Source of the DNA: Distichodus sexfasciatus | Lineage: Eukaryota; Chordata; Actinopteri; Characiformes; Distichodontidae | DNA length: 64,000 nt | NCBI GenBank assembly: GCA_032718565.1 | Contig: JAVGVS010000018.1 | Coordinates: forward strand, 1,718,254-1,782,253 | Direction of reading: 5' to 3' | Shown here: piece by piece, positions 27,101 to 41,600 of the stretch | Position numbering within the stretch: position 1 is the stretch's first letter | Layout of the letters: each line of letters begins with the position of its first letter | Program-made: the position numbers and the translations under genes | Notes under the pieces: generated by a model | What the model saw: the letters and a program-made list of their open reading frames with translations, nothing else | What the model was told of the DNA's origin: nothing | Databases searched by the model: none

Positions 27101-29637
27101 ATGCAACTCACGTCTCTTCTATTTCAACTTTCCCATTTCACATTCACCGCATATTTTCACATTCCAGAAAGTTTCTGCTCTTACAGATTTCCCAATGGCA
27201 AAAAAATGACAGCAGCTGACCAGGATCTTGCTTCATCTCTGACAGCAATGGCCCCCTTTTTTATTCAAATTAGGGACATGTCTTCAACTGAAAGAAGGTT
27301 GATATATAAAATATTACACTTCAGCATATGACCATTGTTATTTGGTTTAGACTAGATAATAACTTCACTAACAGGAAAAAGTTCAACGACAGCTTGACAG
27401 CTCAGCTGCCCGCACGGGAAGATAATGGCCTACGCAGTGGCTTAGCCGCCTTACAGGTGCCCGCCCCCATCGCCTGTCCCACCACGCTGCGTCTCAACAT
27501 TTCTGTCTCATTACCTCCACAGAAACGCAGCGTTTACCAGCAGAGATTAATGGGTTGAGGGCTCACTAAGTAGTTCGGCAAACATCACTGCAGCGTTTAA
27601 TTGTGAATATTGGCTAACATGAGAATTGGTTAAATTGGACGTGATTACATCCATTAAGGGTTCAAAATGAGGTGATGAAGCAATTAAGGATTCTCAGCGA
27701 AGGATTCCAGGAACAGCTTTTCAGAGAGGGTCATAAAATGAGAGACGGCAACTGAAGGAAGATAAGAGCGGTCGTCCCCACCCAATGATGACAGGTGAAG
27801 CTCTAGCGGAGATTTCCATCCGCTGTGTCATTCTTCAAGGTCATTGCTCTTACTTTGATGTTTCACTGCGAGTTGAAGTGCTAAAACAAGCTTTTAAAGT
27901 ATCCTCTTTTATGCCCGCGGTCTCCCTGCAAAATCTCATTAAAACAGCGATTCACAGAAAGCATAATAAAGGAAGTAAGAGAGTGAGGAGAGTCGCTCGC
28001 TGCAGGAGCAGCAGCAGTAGCAGGGTTATAAACGAAAAGGCGAACCTTGAAGGCGCAGAGAATTAAGAATTACGTGTTACCCCGAGACCTACTGCTGTAA
28101 TGAGAAAGGGCAAAGTTGTTTCATCGCTTCGATTTAATGATTAAATGCTGATAAGCAGAGTCCCCAATGCACCACGACCTGTCAACCAAGACACAGGCCC
28201 AGGCTCTCACACACACACACACAGCTATAACGAGGCGTGGCTCCTGGGCGCTGGCTCACGCTGTGGGAATGTGCCGCATGATGAGACAAAGGACACAGAA
28301 AAAACCAGCATTTAAAGAGAAGCAGAAAAAAAAAAAAAAACAGTGACTTCCTGCAGCTTCACCTGAGAGCCGACGGTAGACTGGTGCGTAGAGAGGCAAG
28401 ATTTTCAACATTACACAGTCACTGATCACTACAGAAAAAACTTATAGCAGACAGACCTTTATGAACATCATGCACAATGTCTGTTTGGCATGAATAAGAG
28501 CCTCTCTCCGCAGCACAAGCTGATGTGTAGCAGGTAAGCCTGGTTCCACACCGTCTATAATGCGGAATGTGTGCAACTAGGATGAAAGATGCTGACTGGA
28601 CGCTTCATGATGAGCAGGCGCTGATTTAAAAGAGAGCTAGAAGATATCAGTGGGGGGCTGTTTTATCATCTTTCAGTTGGATTTGTGACTCGGGCGCACC
28701 GCTGAGTAATGTGGAAAAATGATCCGAACGTTGTGTCGTGTTTGTGGAAAAACAGATAAGACAGAACTAAAGATTTACAAAGAGAAGTGAAGAGACTTTT
28801 TAACACAAAAGATTCGAGAAAAAGAGCTACGGTGAGTGTGGGTGGACAGGTTACCAGGTGCTTGTGAGAACCTCCTAAAATGGACAAGTCCTCATTAAAA
28901 ATGCTTTTAGAGGAAAGTTCCAGCATTTATTTGAAAAACTAAAAGTGCAAAGATCGTCTTTTGGTTATTGATGTAAAGGTTTTGATAAAGTGTTGTGTTG
29001 TATTATTTGGTTAAGTATAGTATTGATTTATTTAGTCTCATATATTATATTTATGTACACTACCAGTCAAAAGTTTGGACACACCTTCCCATTCAATGTT
29101 TTATTATCATGACTATTTCCATTGTAGAATTTCACTGAAGGCACTATGAGTGAACATATTTGGAATTATGTAGTAAACAAAAAGTGTGAAATACCCAAAA
29201 CATGTTTTATATCTTAGATTCTTGAAAATAGCCACCCTTTGCTTTGATCACTGCTTTGCACACTCTTGGCATTCTCTCGATGAGCTTCATGAGGTAGTCA
29301 CCTGAAATGCTTTTCCGACAGTCTTGAAGGAGTTCCCAGAGATGCTGAGCACTTGTTGGCCCTTTTGCCTTCACTCTGCGGTCCATCTCATACCTAACCA
29401 TCTCGATTGGGTTTGGTCAGGTGACCGTGGAGGCCAGGCCATCTGGCGCAGCACTCCATCACTCTCCTTCTGGGTCATATAGCCTTTACACAGTTCATTC
29501 ATAGTTTTGATGCCTTTAGTGAGAATCTACAATGTAAATAGTAATGAAAATAAAGAAGAAACATTGAATGGGAAGGTGTGTCCAAACTTTTGACTGGTAG
29601 TGTAAGTCAGAAGAACCACATTAGGATAGTAATGTCG

Positions 29638-29670
<33 letters not shown>

Positions 29671-32600
29671 CAAGCATATGGATGCGTGTGCACTGCGTGA
29701 GAAAGAGAGAAAAGTCTTGTGGCTTTAAATCAATAAATTATCTAAATGTTGCAGGTGCTCAGAGCAGGTGAAGCACAAGTCCAATCCCAACACACTACAG
29801 TAATCGAAACACATACAGCGTCAGAGCAACTGCTTCACTGATTTGCCCTCAAGGTCTTACACTTTCCTTATGTATTTTTCAATTTAACGGCCTGAGCTCG
29901 ATCGCCTCCGGTACTGGCGGCAGAACGGGAAGGCTTTAAATAGTCGGTAAACACAAACAAACATATGCATGCAGCACATCGACATCACCAATAGAATCTT
30001 GTGTAAAAATCTCAAACAAATTCCACCTAAACATAACACAATTCCAACACCGAACACATACATAAACAAAAAACAAAAACACAGCGTAGGTCTGCGTGGA
30101 AGAAATACGGCTGTAGAATCTATACTACTATGGCTAACCATGCATACCGTATATCATATGAAAGCCCAGACTCCGCAGATTACGCAGATATGTTGTTTGT
30201 TTGTTTTTTGGCCGAACATGATTTTTTTTTTTTTCATGTTCTGCTGTGTTGCATCCACAGTAATCGCACAAGTGTTACCTTTATAATGATATTGTGGTTG
30301 CTGAGATACACACATTTTATTTTGGGTATCTTTTTTAGAGCAAAAATCTGTAAAACAGTCTCAGGGCTTAACAGGTTAACACTGAAGTCTTACGCTTATG
30401 ATCACAGACCTAAAGAATTTACATACACACTGCCACATTACAGCATTTGGGGTAAAGCGTCTTTCAAATTAAATAAGTAAATGATGACACTGAGTAAACG
30501 TCCGTACTGTGATCAAAGGTCAGTTGTGGGCTTGTGCCAAAAAATGTAATCGAACTGCGATTCTTCCTCTGTAGATTCAAAATCGATTCATGCAAAAAAT
30601 AGATTCATACTTTTTAGCTAACGTCATGGGACTAGTTTGCTTTTTCCCTGACACGAGTTCAACTCGGCAATCCTATAAATGGTGCGATGTGGAAACCTGC
30701 CCAGACAGATCTCCTTTGCGTGAGCATGAAGGATATACAGTCAGTATGCGTACAATTAGTAAACTCCATTTGATTCAGTGTGATTTATTTGATGATCTGC
30801 TACAGTCAAATGTGACCCTTCACAGCAAAACCAGTCACTTGTCGCAACGGAGGTTTCCGAGAAAAACGAGCGTTTATGTTGCGTGGGGTAAAATTTTGGA
30901 TTTTTTGTTTTTAGTGTTTTGAAACAGTGGAAGGTCTATACTGTACCGTTGTGAATAAATTTCACTGCAAAACTTACCCTTTCCATCCTAAAAACGTGAC
31001 TTTCTTGAGGTGAGGAATTCAATTCCAGCAGAATGTTAAAAGTTTCTGTTTTGACCGCTCTGCTTCAATATTTACGGTAAATCCACTCATTGACTAGCGT
31101 GAAGATATTTCTCCGGAATCCATCTCCGTCTCCCGAGTTCAGTTAACCTAACGCAGGTAGGCTATCCGTGTGGCTGTGAATGCAGCGTAGGCTACCGTAA
31201 ATACAAACGTAGCCGCGACCGCACCAAGCATCTGTGAGTGCTACGGCGATAGTCACTTCAAAGGCAGATTTGTCCGTTTCTCACTTGGCGTGACAGGAGA
31301 AACCCGACTCCTTTGAATGTTGATATCTCAGTCATTTGTCGTCCGATTCATTCCATATAGATATCGATTTTGAAGCTTGATTTATGCCCTTTCATGAAAA
31401 CACAACTCAATTTTGAAAAACCCGTGGAGGGTCACAAATGGGAAAAGTAACTCAAAACAGCAATCTGGAAACCAATTCATCTATGTATTGAATTGTGAAT
31501 CGTTTAGGAATCATCAATCACTTATGAATCGTGAATTGATTTTGAATCGAATTGTGAGCTCAAGAATTGGAATTGAATTGCGAGACTCACTGAATCATAC
31601 ATACTGAAAATTAGGGCAGTTGGTAGCGTAATGGTCAGGGCGTTTGCACCGTGATTAGAGTCGCCGGTTTGAATCCTGGACCGGTAAAGGTGCCACAGAG
31701 GTACTCATGAGCAAGGTATCATCCCCAGGCACTGCTCCCCAGGTGCTGATACAGCTGACCACTGCTCCATCACAGATGGGTCAAAAGCAGAGATGTCATT
31801 TCGTTGTGGAGCACTGTGTGCTGTGCTGTGTTCACAATGACAAATAATCACTCACTCACTAAACGTCCAAATCTTCTTATGTAGGCCTAAACAAGTCTTT
31901 ACAGGCTTTTACATCATCTTTAGCACTAGCTTCAGCGACAAGACAATTGAAGTGAGACATGAAAAACTGTTTATAACAGATGTGTTCCAGTTTATATGTA
32001 CACAGAAAATTAACTACAGCTCTATCCCAAGAAAACACATTCAACTCCTCTTTTGTGTCTTGTCTTACAAGCGTATTTCTTTTTGGAATCAAGATCAAAA
32101 TCTTGGAATCTTCTTAAAAGGATCAAGAACACGCACAGATCTGAATTAGAAAATACGACTGATCCCGTTTGTTGTGGCTCATATCTCTGGTTTTCCATCT
32201 GCTCTTTCTTAGTGAGACCCCAGAGTGCAGGGCCATTTAGTGACGCGGTAAATCAAATGATGAGAGAAAAACCAAGACAGTAGCACGATCTGTGTAGATG
32301 TTGTGTAACGAAGACCTCGCAAACCAGCGAAAGCTGGATCTGAATAACAATAAGAATTACAGACAAAAGAAAAAGCTACAACTACAAACTTTTTAGGAGC
32401 CTGTTTTGACGTCAGTAAGGTTTAAAGTCCGAGTGCTCTTTCTGCTGGACTTTAAAATATGTATTTATTGTCCGAAACAGGACATATAGTACCGTGTTAA
32501 AGTATTGCCCCCTCATTTCCGTATATTTTGCTAGACAGTTGGGACAGAAGGCACAGTAATTAGTTTCAACGTGTTCAAACATGCAAGTTAATATTCTTCC

Positions 32601-35600
32601 TCAGGACTACAAAAACACATGAAAGATCTGGCTCTTTAGAAACAAAATATGAAGAAATGAGCGACGGCTGATAACTTTTGCAGTGTAGTGTATGTTTGAA
32701 AGAAAATCCTCCCAATACAAAACTGCAGATGTATAGTTGTGGAATAAAGAGCAATAAATCAAAGGAAGCATGATCTGGGTCAACAGCTCATACTCTCATC
32801 CCTCAGGGCCATCATATGGTATTCATAGGGCACAAAAAGGAACAATAAAAGAGTTCTATGCTGAGCTCTGGGGTAGACCACATTCTATATTCATGTAAAA
32901 ATGGTGCTGCCCTTTGGATGAGACATACGTCTTCCTGCTTTACATGGAAAGAAGCATTTCTTGGCACTGACCAAAAGCAATTTCAGTCCCCCCGTAAAGT
33001 CGTCATCAGGTCATCACAAAGCTACCCTATTAGTTATCCATCTCTATTCACATGAGAGAATTCTTGGAACATTTCTGAGTGGTTTACATGGTCTGTTCCA
33101 GGCAAAGTGCCAGATCAACTTTTGAGGGATTTCATATCTGGCTTTTGTTCACACATACTTCTGCCCTGGAAAATCTAGAGAATATGTTCATGTTCATGGG
33201 CTAAAGGGCTTTGAATGTTTTTTCAGACAGAACTTTTAGGTAAAAAGCCACCCAGTTTCAACTAAAAAAAAGAAATTAAACTAATATTTTATTTTAGTGT
33301 TAAAGAGCATATAACGGTAGCTCATTGTTTTGCATTTTGGCCAATGTGAAAAACACTGCTATGCTTTATTTATAATGGTGCATAACGCACCAGACAAGCT
33401 GCATTTGAAACATAGATTTGTCTCTATATTAGCACTACTAATGTTCTATGTGACATACTTAATAAGACTACTCCAAATTGTGGTGGTTTTATCTGACACT
33501 GGGGAATTAAGATCCTTTTAAGGGAACAATAATTTATCCATAATCTAAAAGTTGCTAATAAGGAATTAATGAAGTTTTTACTCAGCGTATCCAGGCCCCA
33601 TTGAGTTTTATGATATTGTGCATAACATAAGAATTTGATGCTGCAAACAATGTCACTGCAGGGAATCAAGTCTTAATCTTCTTCCTCATAAAACCATGTG
33701 ACAGAACTCACTTTTCAGGAACATCTGGTGGGGTGATGCTTTCTCTTTGGTCTCTATAATGAATTATTAATTCTGCTCATTACCACGGAGAAGATATCAT
33801 ACTGGTCAGAGACGTAGGCCGGGCATGTTTCTGCACACGAAGCCGGTTTTGCAGCATGACTGCAAAGTGGGTGGCTATATTAATGCAGACCGTATGGGAT
33901 GTGTGATTACTTCATAGCATGCTGTCATTAGCACAGACTTACAATTGCATTTATTACGAAAACAAACCGACACAAACTAATATAATCAAAGGACAAAGCC
34001 GTGAACTCAGATCTAACGTACTGCCTGAACTATCACCACTGGGCACCTAAGCAAAAGTTTTTTCATGGAAATTGTTCCGGTGATAAAGTGTAAGTCGGTG
34101 TTCATAGGAGCATCTGCTGAATGCTGTAATCTCACATATAACAACTGTCCTGATGCATGGCTTCCTTATGTGTCAACACAATTTCTAAGAAAAGTTAAAA
34201 CACTTCTTGTTTGAGACCCTCTACAAATAATTTGTGAATTAACATCCACGATTAGCTACAAGTTGCTGAGAGAGAAAGTGAGGATTGGACACTAAGGGTC
34301 GACCGATTATCAGTCGGGCTGATTATCAGTCGGGCTAAAATTAAGTATTTGCCAGTTATCAGTATCAGTGTTTAATTTTGACCATTACTGCTTCTTTTAA
34401 TGTCCCGCCCACAACAGTCTCTGATTGGCTATATGTCACACGAGAAGTAGTCAATCAGCACTGAACCGTTGTTGTCAATCAGCGCAGCGTGAAGCTCTGA
34501 GAAGCGGAAGAGGAAGGTTTCAGCTGAGCTTGGTGGGGTTTAGATCTCCCTTTTTTGCATATCAATTCCAAATCAGTTATCAGTCCCATTAACTAGCAAT
34601 ATCCAGTATCGATATCGGCCCTGAAACGCAATATCGGTCGACCTCTATTGGACACAAAGTAAAAACAGCCCTCTGCAGCAAATCTTGAAGTATTGAGAAA
34701 CCCAACTCATAAAAAACACAGAGCAATCCTTCATAACAGATCAATACTCTGTTCAAGTGGCCAATTAGCACAGCTGCATCTGCACGCTCCCCCTGGCTAA
34801 ATATTGGTATGGGGAATAATAGTTTCTCGTTGCCTACAGCTCAAATCACTGCCAAGGTCAGAAAGACCAATTCTTTTTCCGCCTTTCTGAAGACTCCCTG
34901 ACATCCACTAAGGCACAGCTCATGTCAGGGGTTCCACTCGGATGGAGTTGCAGTCTAATGACTGAAATGCAGCACACTGAGATGAAGTGGGCTATGAGGT
35001 GAGGAAATACTTCCCAAAACTTCACCTTGAGGGAAAGACAGAGACCCCTCTGGGAACGTTGAGGGTGGTTAAGACACAAAGCACACAGGCACTAGGAGGA
35101 AGGCAAGGGAAGATTCTCTTGGTTACTATTTTCTTTCTTGGAAGGGAAAAAAAAAATGAAGATGAACAACTATAACTCAAGAAAAACAGGTCATGTTCTA
35201 AATTAAAAAAAACAAAAACAAAATCCAATATCTGTAATTTATACTGAAATTCAAAACTATCTTTAAATCTAAAAAGTTTACATTGCGATCCCATATGACT
35301 AAAAACCAACCATTTTGCACGGTTACGCTTAGGACTAAGAGACTAAAAGGTCATCAGCAAAGAAAAGCTCCCTTTAAATTTCACAGCGCAGATCAATCAA
35401 AGATTACTTTACATGGTGTCGCAGTGGTGCCCAAACTGTCAGGATAAGTCTACGGGGCTCTCATCAATGCCCTTCAGCAGAAATGCCACAGCCATAAATA
35501 CCGGGGCCCCCACCAGGACGCTGGAGGAGGACGAACCTGTCAAGGCATCCAGCAGCGTCTTGTCTGCAGCCCACAGCTCGACACAAGCGTCTCTCAGAGT

Positions 35601-38600
35601 GAAACGCCGGGTATAATCCTGTCTAACCTTTACCAGCATCCAGACCCAACTACAGCCTGTCAACAGCAGCAAAGGCCCCGCCAGCTAAGCACAGAGACTG
35701 ATGAGTTAGAAGACAGGCCTTTCCGTGGCTGGCTTCACCAACGCAGGCACGCGAGGGCGGGGGGACGAAGGTGTAAACTCGACCCGCAGGGCACTGCTCC
35801 AGACCAGACCAGACCCGAGCAAAGCACCACACGCTGTCTTCTGCTCTTTGCTCTCACAGAGCTCTTTGTTCCCACGGTGAGCAAAGAGAATCCTTGCAGA
35901 TGTAAACAGACCACCATCCCCTCCTCACAGCCCGTTTACCATATACACAATGTGGTGCATGGCTGTGTCCTCATGCAAAAATGCGTTCACCGAAGGCACT
36001 GTAAATGTCAATAATAAAATTGCGAATAAATCTACTCTAAATGCCATGGAATATTTGCAATGGGAAAGGGGATGGAGTAGTCAGAAACAGTTTGGTTTCC
36101 CTAAAAAAGGGGCAGCTTTGAAGTCATTGCTAATTTATACTGTTCTAGTTCCAGCCTTCAGAAACCTCCTCCAGCTTACCATGAAGCTGTGTTAGTTCCC
36201 AGAAACTCTCACTACAAGAATACGCCTGACTGACAGCTCTTACATTCCCGTAATGTCCAACTTTGGGTAAGACATTATCATCTTAGAGCTTAGTTTGGTG
36301 GTTCTGTCAGCCCAGGGAGCTCAAAGCCCCAAGCAGCCGCCCTGATCACAGAGCAAACTCACAGCCTGGCTCTCGACTGTCGGGAGGGAAGTTGTTGGCG
36401 TTGTGGCGTGGAAAGGGAGCATATGGCATTTGCAGGGTCCTGGTGGGCAGAGACCTGGCCCCTGTGTTCACGCTGGGCGTGTGTGGGGACAGTGTGAATA
36501 AGTGCAGCTGCTTCTCTGGATGACCTTCATTAGCACAATAAACACTGGCACCAGTCACAGCCAGAGATCGTCCAATCTGGAATTGAGCTCCAAGCACTAC
36601 CAGCGAAGCCACCCAAAGGGCGAGTGATGGATCAAGTGACCTATTAGCTCATTACTGCTCTAGGTGTCCAGGAGGACCTTTCCAATCATCACATCGGTTT
36701 TATCATGAGTCATGAAACTGTGATAAACTGTATAATTTAATACCAGCAACTTAGGGTGTTTTCACACTTGGTCCGTTTCAGCCCTCAAAGCGAACTCAGA
36801 TCGACTGGTCAGCATTTTTAACGTATATGTGAACACGCCAAACGAACTCAGACCCCTCTGAAATGAAACGAACTGAGACCACATCGGGAGGTGGTCTCAG
36901 TCCGGTTCGCTTTAATTCCGCGGCACGGTTCGTTTAACTCGCGCCTTATGAACACAAAGCGCTCCTGGTTCGCGTCGACAGTTTTTGTTCAAATTGAAAA
37001 CTACCCGGAATGCAAAGCAGTAAAGGTCTGAGAGCTCCATTAGAATTAAGTATGAACAGAAAAAGGACTGAGGACTGAGCACTTCAAGAGGACTGAGTTC
37101 GGTTCCTTTAAAGAGGACTATATGTGAAAACACCCTTATAAATAGTCTAAACAAATAAACATAAATAGATGGATCGTGGTTCATTTTGCCAGATTTAATG
37201 AACCAATTTTACATTTGTATAATGCTTTTCTACACACTGAAAGCTCTTTAAATAAACAATGTTTCTACACTTCAACCAGAACCAATGGATGTACACTCAC
37301 TACACATTAGCTAATGGTGGTGAAGGGGCAGGAGAAAATTCACCAATTTGAGATAGAGGATGATTGGGAGGCTGACTGAAAGTGCCATCGCAGGTCATTT
37401 TAGTAGGATATCAGACTACCCTTTTATAAAGATGCTCTGAAACTGCTTTTGTCAAATGAAGCTTTATTGTCGTCTCTGCTATATACTGTACAAGTACACA
37501 GAGGGATGAGACAAAGTGGCTCCAGTTTTAACAGTGCAAAGAACATAGAACAAGAAACAAAGAACAAAAAAAGCACATAAAATAAGCAATATATAAATAG
37601 AATACAAAATATACACTCTAAACTAAAAGTAGAAAGAGAGACTATTAGGTTACATGCGGTGTTCAGCCTCCAGTTAGGGTCTTGGAGTTGTCTTTTACAC
37701 TGAATGTGCATGAGATCAGTAACAGTTTCAATATGAAAAATTCCATACAGTCTATGAAATGAAACTATATTTTATAGAGTTTGAGCTAACATTCAAGTCA
37801 GATCTAGTAAATGCAGATATTGTAACAGCAGTGGAGAACTAGAGTCTGTGCAATTTTAATTATTTGTGCAGTTATCAGTCAGTGAGAGAATGTGATCAGT
37901 GATATGTACAGCAATGTTCAATAGGATCGTCTCTGAGAGTGCAGGACCTAGCTTTAACATCTCATCCAAAGACCAGCACCAATTTTACACAGGGATCCAG
38001 GCAGACCAGTGGACCCAACAAAACATCTTCTAGCAGCAACACAGCCTTCCTACCTGGTTTTCCTTCTTAATTCCTACCAGGTAAGACCTAAAGCTGCTTA
38101 GCTTCAGACAGACTGCCTACTCTTAACTTCTGGTGGTAATGCTACATAAATGCTCACTGTAAAATTAGTCATTATTCACAAAAAAGTAAAAGTAATTCAA
38201 ATGTTTGTCTTTTTGTACAGCAAATAAGAAAATGCATACATTTCATATTGTAAAAACTGTAAACATCTAAGCTCCATTTGTTTTACATTGTGACGAAGTC
38301 TGAAAGTACTTTTTTTTCCACTTGTCAAACTGTTGTCTTCCCCAAAGTGTCCTAAACAAATTAAACTACCATCATTCAACACACTGTTCACAAGAAACTC
38401 GCTCAACATCCCCTAGCTGCCAAAAAATTTTGCACCCTAAGATAGACGGCTCAAGGTCCCAAGTGCAATTTTTCACACCAGCCTTAACAGTAAACAATTT
38501 TTTGAGTGCATTTCACAGAGGCAACCAGCTAGCTTTAGATACCTTAGAGCTGGCACTCACTGCCGTGAGCAAAAATACAAAAACAGCTTTCAATAGGTTT

Positions 38601-41600
38601 CACTTTTAAGCCAGGCTGTTAAGGCAGAAGATAAAGCGCTGCTTTCCACCAGTCCTGCTGCCCAGCACATTATTACCATGGGACTGGATAATGAGGACAA
38701 GCCCATGTGTGAGTGTGAAATAATGGTGCCAAATGGAGTTCCGTGAAGCATTCAGCCCAAAATAGCTAATGTGGCTAACAATGAATGAATGCCAATGAGG
38801 CAAGCAACACAGCTGGCTAACATTCAGCATTAGCCACATTAGCATTTTGGTTAGTTATATTTCCTGATCAAGGGGCCACACATCACGCCGTGCGTAGTCT
38901 TTTGCGAGTTTATACACATTTTGAATATAAAACACTTTTATAATTCTCCGGGTTGGTCCACAAGAACAGGATTTATATGGAGGTTAACATGAAACTATCA
39001 ATTCACATTGGAAGGCAATATTTTTCACTTTCTCGTGATTCAGTGAGGAATTTCACCTCAGAGGAAAGCCCAGGCTCAGAGTCCCCAGCCTCATTCACAC
39101 AAGCTAGAGCTTTGCTCTAATGGAGACAACTTTCATCCTGCTTGGCCTTCAGATCCTCCTTTGTAAGTAATCCATCATGGCAGGACAGTGGGAAAGGAAG
39201 CATTTCTCACCTTCTCTCTCAGCATGGTGACAGAGGTGGGAATTAGGAGGGAACCTGACAGTAGCACACAACTGTTTGGCAGTAACCATTCTTTTTCTTG
39301 GTGTGTGTGTGTGCATATCTACACATGAATATGCAGATACGTGTGTATATATATATATTTGTACACATACATACTCTGTCTATAATCCATATGAAACTAG
39401 GGATGCACAATAATACTGGAATTATACCTGAATGGGGCCGATGCTTAGATTTGCACGATATTTTTCAGCCAATATTTGATGACGCATTTATTTTGTACGT
39501 TGGAAAGGTAGTGCTTGTGCCGGGAATGTCCGAAGTGGGATTTTATACAGCCCGCACCTTCTGTCTTAAAAATGTAGTGCGTTACCTTGTGCCAAAATTC
39601 TGAGTACTCAGTGGAACATTCATGAGCAAAATCTCATCTTTTTGTGCACAACAAAAATGTCTGCATGTGCAAAAATTGTATTAACTAGCTAAAGTGCATG
39701 TTTGCCTCACTTGGCAAACGTGAGTTTGCACGTGTCCCGAACCTGCGTACTAGTACACTTAATAGTATGGTAAATCAAGCGCTCTTCTCATAGCTTTGTA
39801 TGCAGTAGTACGCATCTCAGGAAATAGCCGGGGTTGTAGCTTAACGGCTCTCTACGCACTAGGTAGTGCACATGGAAATTCCAATGCACCCTATTTGACT
39901 TGGTACACCACATAGGATGGAAAGTGACTTTTTCTTAAAATGTTGTGCACTACGCTTGAAATGCTCCACCCTCGCTAGACTCTGCTTTCACACTCGACTC
40001 GCCACTTTATTGGAAATGTCAGAGTTATGGCGCTATTTTGTGCCAAAATTCTGAGCATGCAGTAAAATATGGAGAGTAAAATATCTCGTCTTTACGTGCT
40101 CGACTCTGCCTTCCTTATTTATCGGTTTCAGCAGATTCCAGCTTACTGCATATCGGGCAATAATTCCCTTATCATGCATCACTATATGAAACCTTGTATG
40201 ATACACCACTGCCCAGAAGCCAGTCTATTTTCTCTCCATGTGCATTTTCTGTGGTTGGGACACAACACTTTTTACTTGACTGCTCTTCATACTGATGAAA
40301 AACAAGCACTACTACGCAAGTTTTTGTAACAAAAAATGCCACACACACACACACGATGATTAATGGGACATCCTCGAGAGCACATTTAAAATTATGTACA
40401 CAACATTTTTCATCTGCAATTTTGGGACCTTAAGTTACCTGATTAAGATGGCAATCCTGGGAATTTGTCACATAATCACATATTTGTGGGAAGAGTAAAG
40501 AAACAGCACAAAAGGTTGTGAAGTAAACACTCTGGATAGTTTGTCAGTGAGTACAGGATTGACATATGACTTGCATAAAAGTCACAATTAAACTGGGCAC
40601 CAAGAGACATTTTGAGAATATGCATAAATGAAGCACACTCGAGTAAAATTTACTATTCTATTGGAATCCTCAGCTGCTATTTCAATTAGTGGAATATTAG
40701 TATTGCTCATAGCACAAGTTAGGCTCATAGCAGTGAAAATGAAAGCATCAGTCTTCACTGTCTACCCAAACTGTTTTAATTGGTCGAATATGGCATATCA
40801 AGGGTTTTATCAGGTTCTACTGCTCTGAATATATGATTTAATGATGAGTACGAAATGGAACAAAATGACTTTTCATGCACAATAAATTAAAAGCTTTACT
40901 CAATATTAACTGTATGTTGGATTTAAGAAAGTTGGTTTGAATTGCTTTGATCTAGACACACTTTCCTTTAAACAGTGAAGCAAAAATGGCTTAGGGTCAG
41001 ACTCGGGTGAACACATGAACATGCAGGAACATTCAGGCAAAAACCTAATCTGACCAAACATCCCCTGACGCACAATTGATCACGTCACTTACGAATCTAA
41101 TAAAATTGATAAGTAATGATATTTGAACCAAAATTAACTCCACATTATTCTTTTAGTTCACACTAGGCTTGACTGGGAACAGATGGAAACAAACGTAATG
41201 AGAAAGTCCTTTTCTTGAAGAAACATAACACACAATGTAAACAGTGAGAGGAAATAGGATGGGACTGGAACAATTCTAGGAAGAATCAGAACAAAGAGGA
41301 TTTCACATTTGAGCATAAACGCCTTCACATGCCAAATGCTTTACAAGAACGAAAAGTTCAGCTGCAAGTCTGAGACATCAAAATAAAGGTAGAAATACTT
41401 ATTGGAAAGAAAATCCAAACTACACGGAAGCCATCTGCATACCAGAAGACAAACATATCGAAATTCCTGAAACCCCTTTCCACAACACTGCTCTACATTA
41501 AAATTTAAATCAAATTAATTATGGAATATATATCTTCTAGCAAGTGACAATATTTCCCAGTAGGGTCAGTCACACCACATCCAAAGGCTTTTTATTCTTG

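Noticed and set aside
31617..31690. tRNA-like sequence with A- and B-boxes
   Set aside because: It is the head of a SINE with the family body attached, repeated at several sites, and lacks a proper cloverleaf, so it is not a functional tRNA gene.
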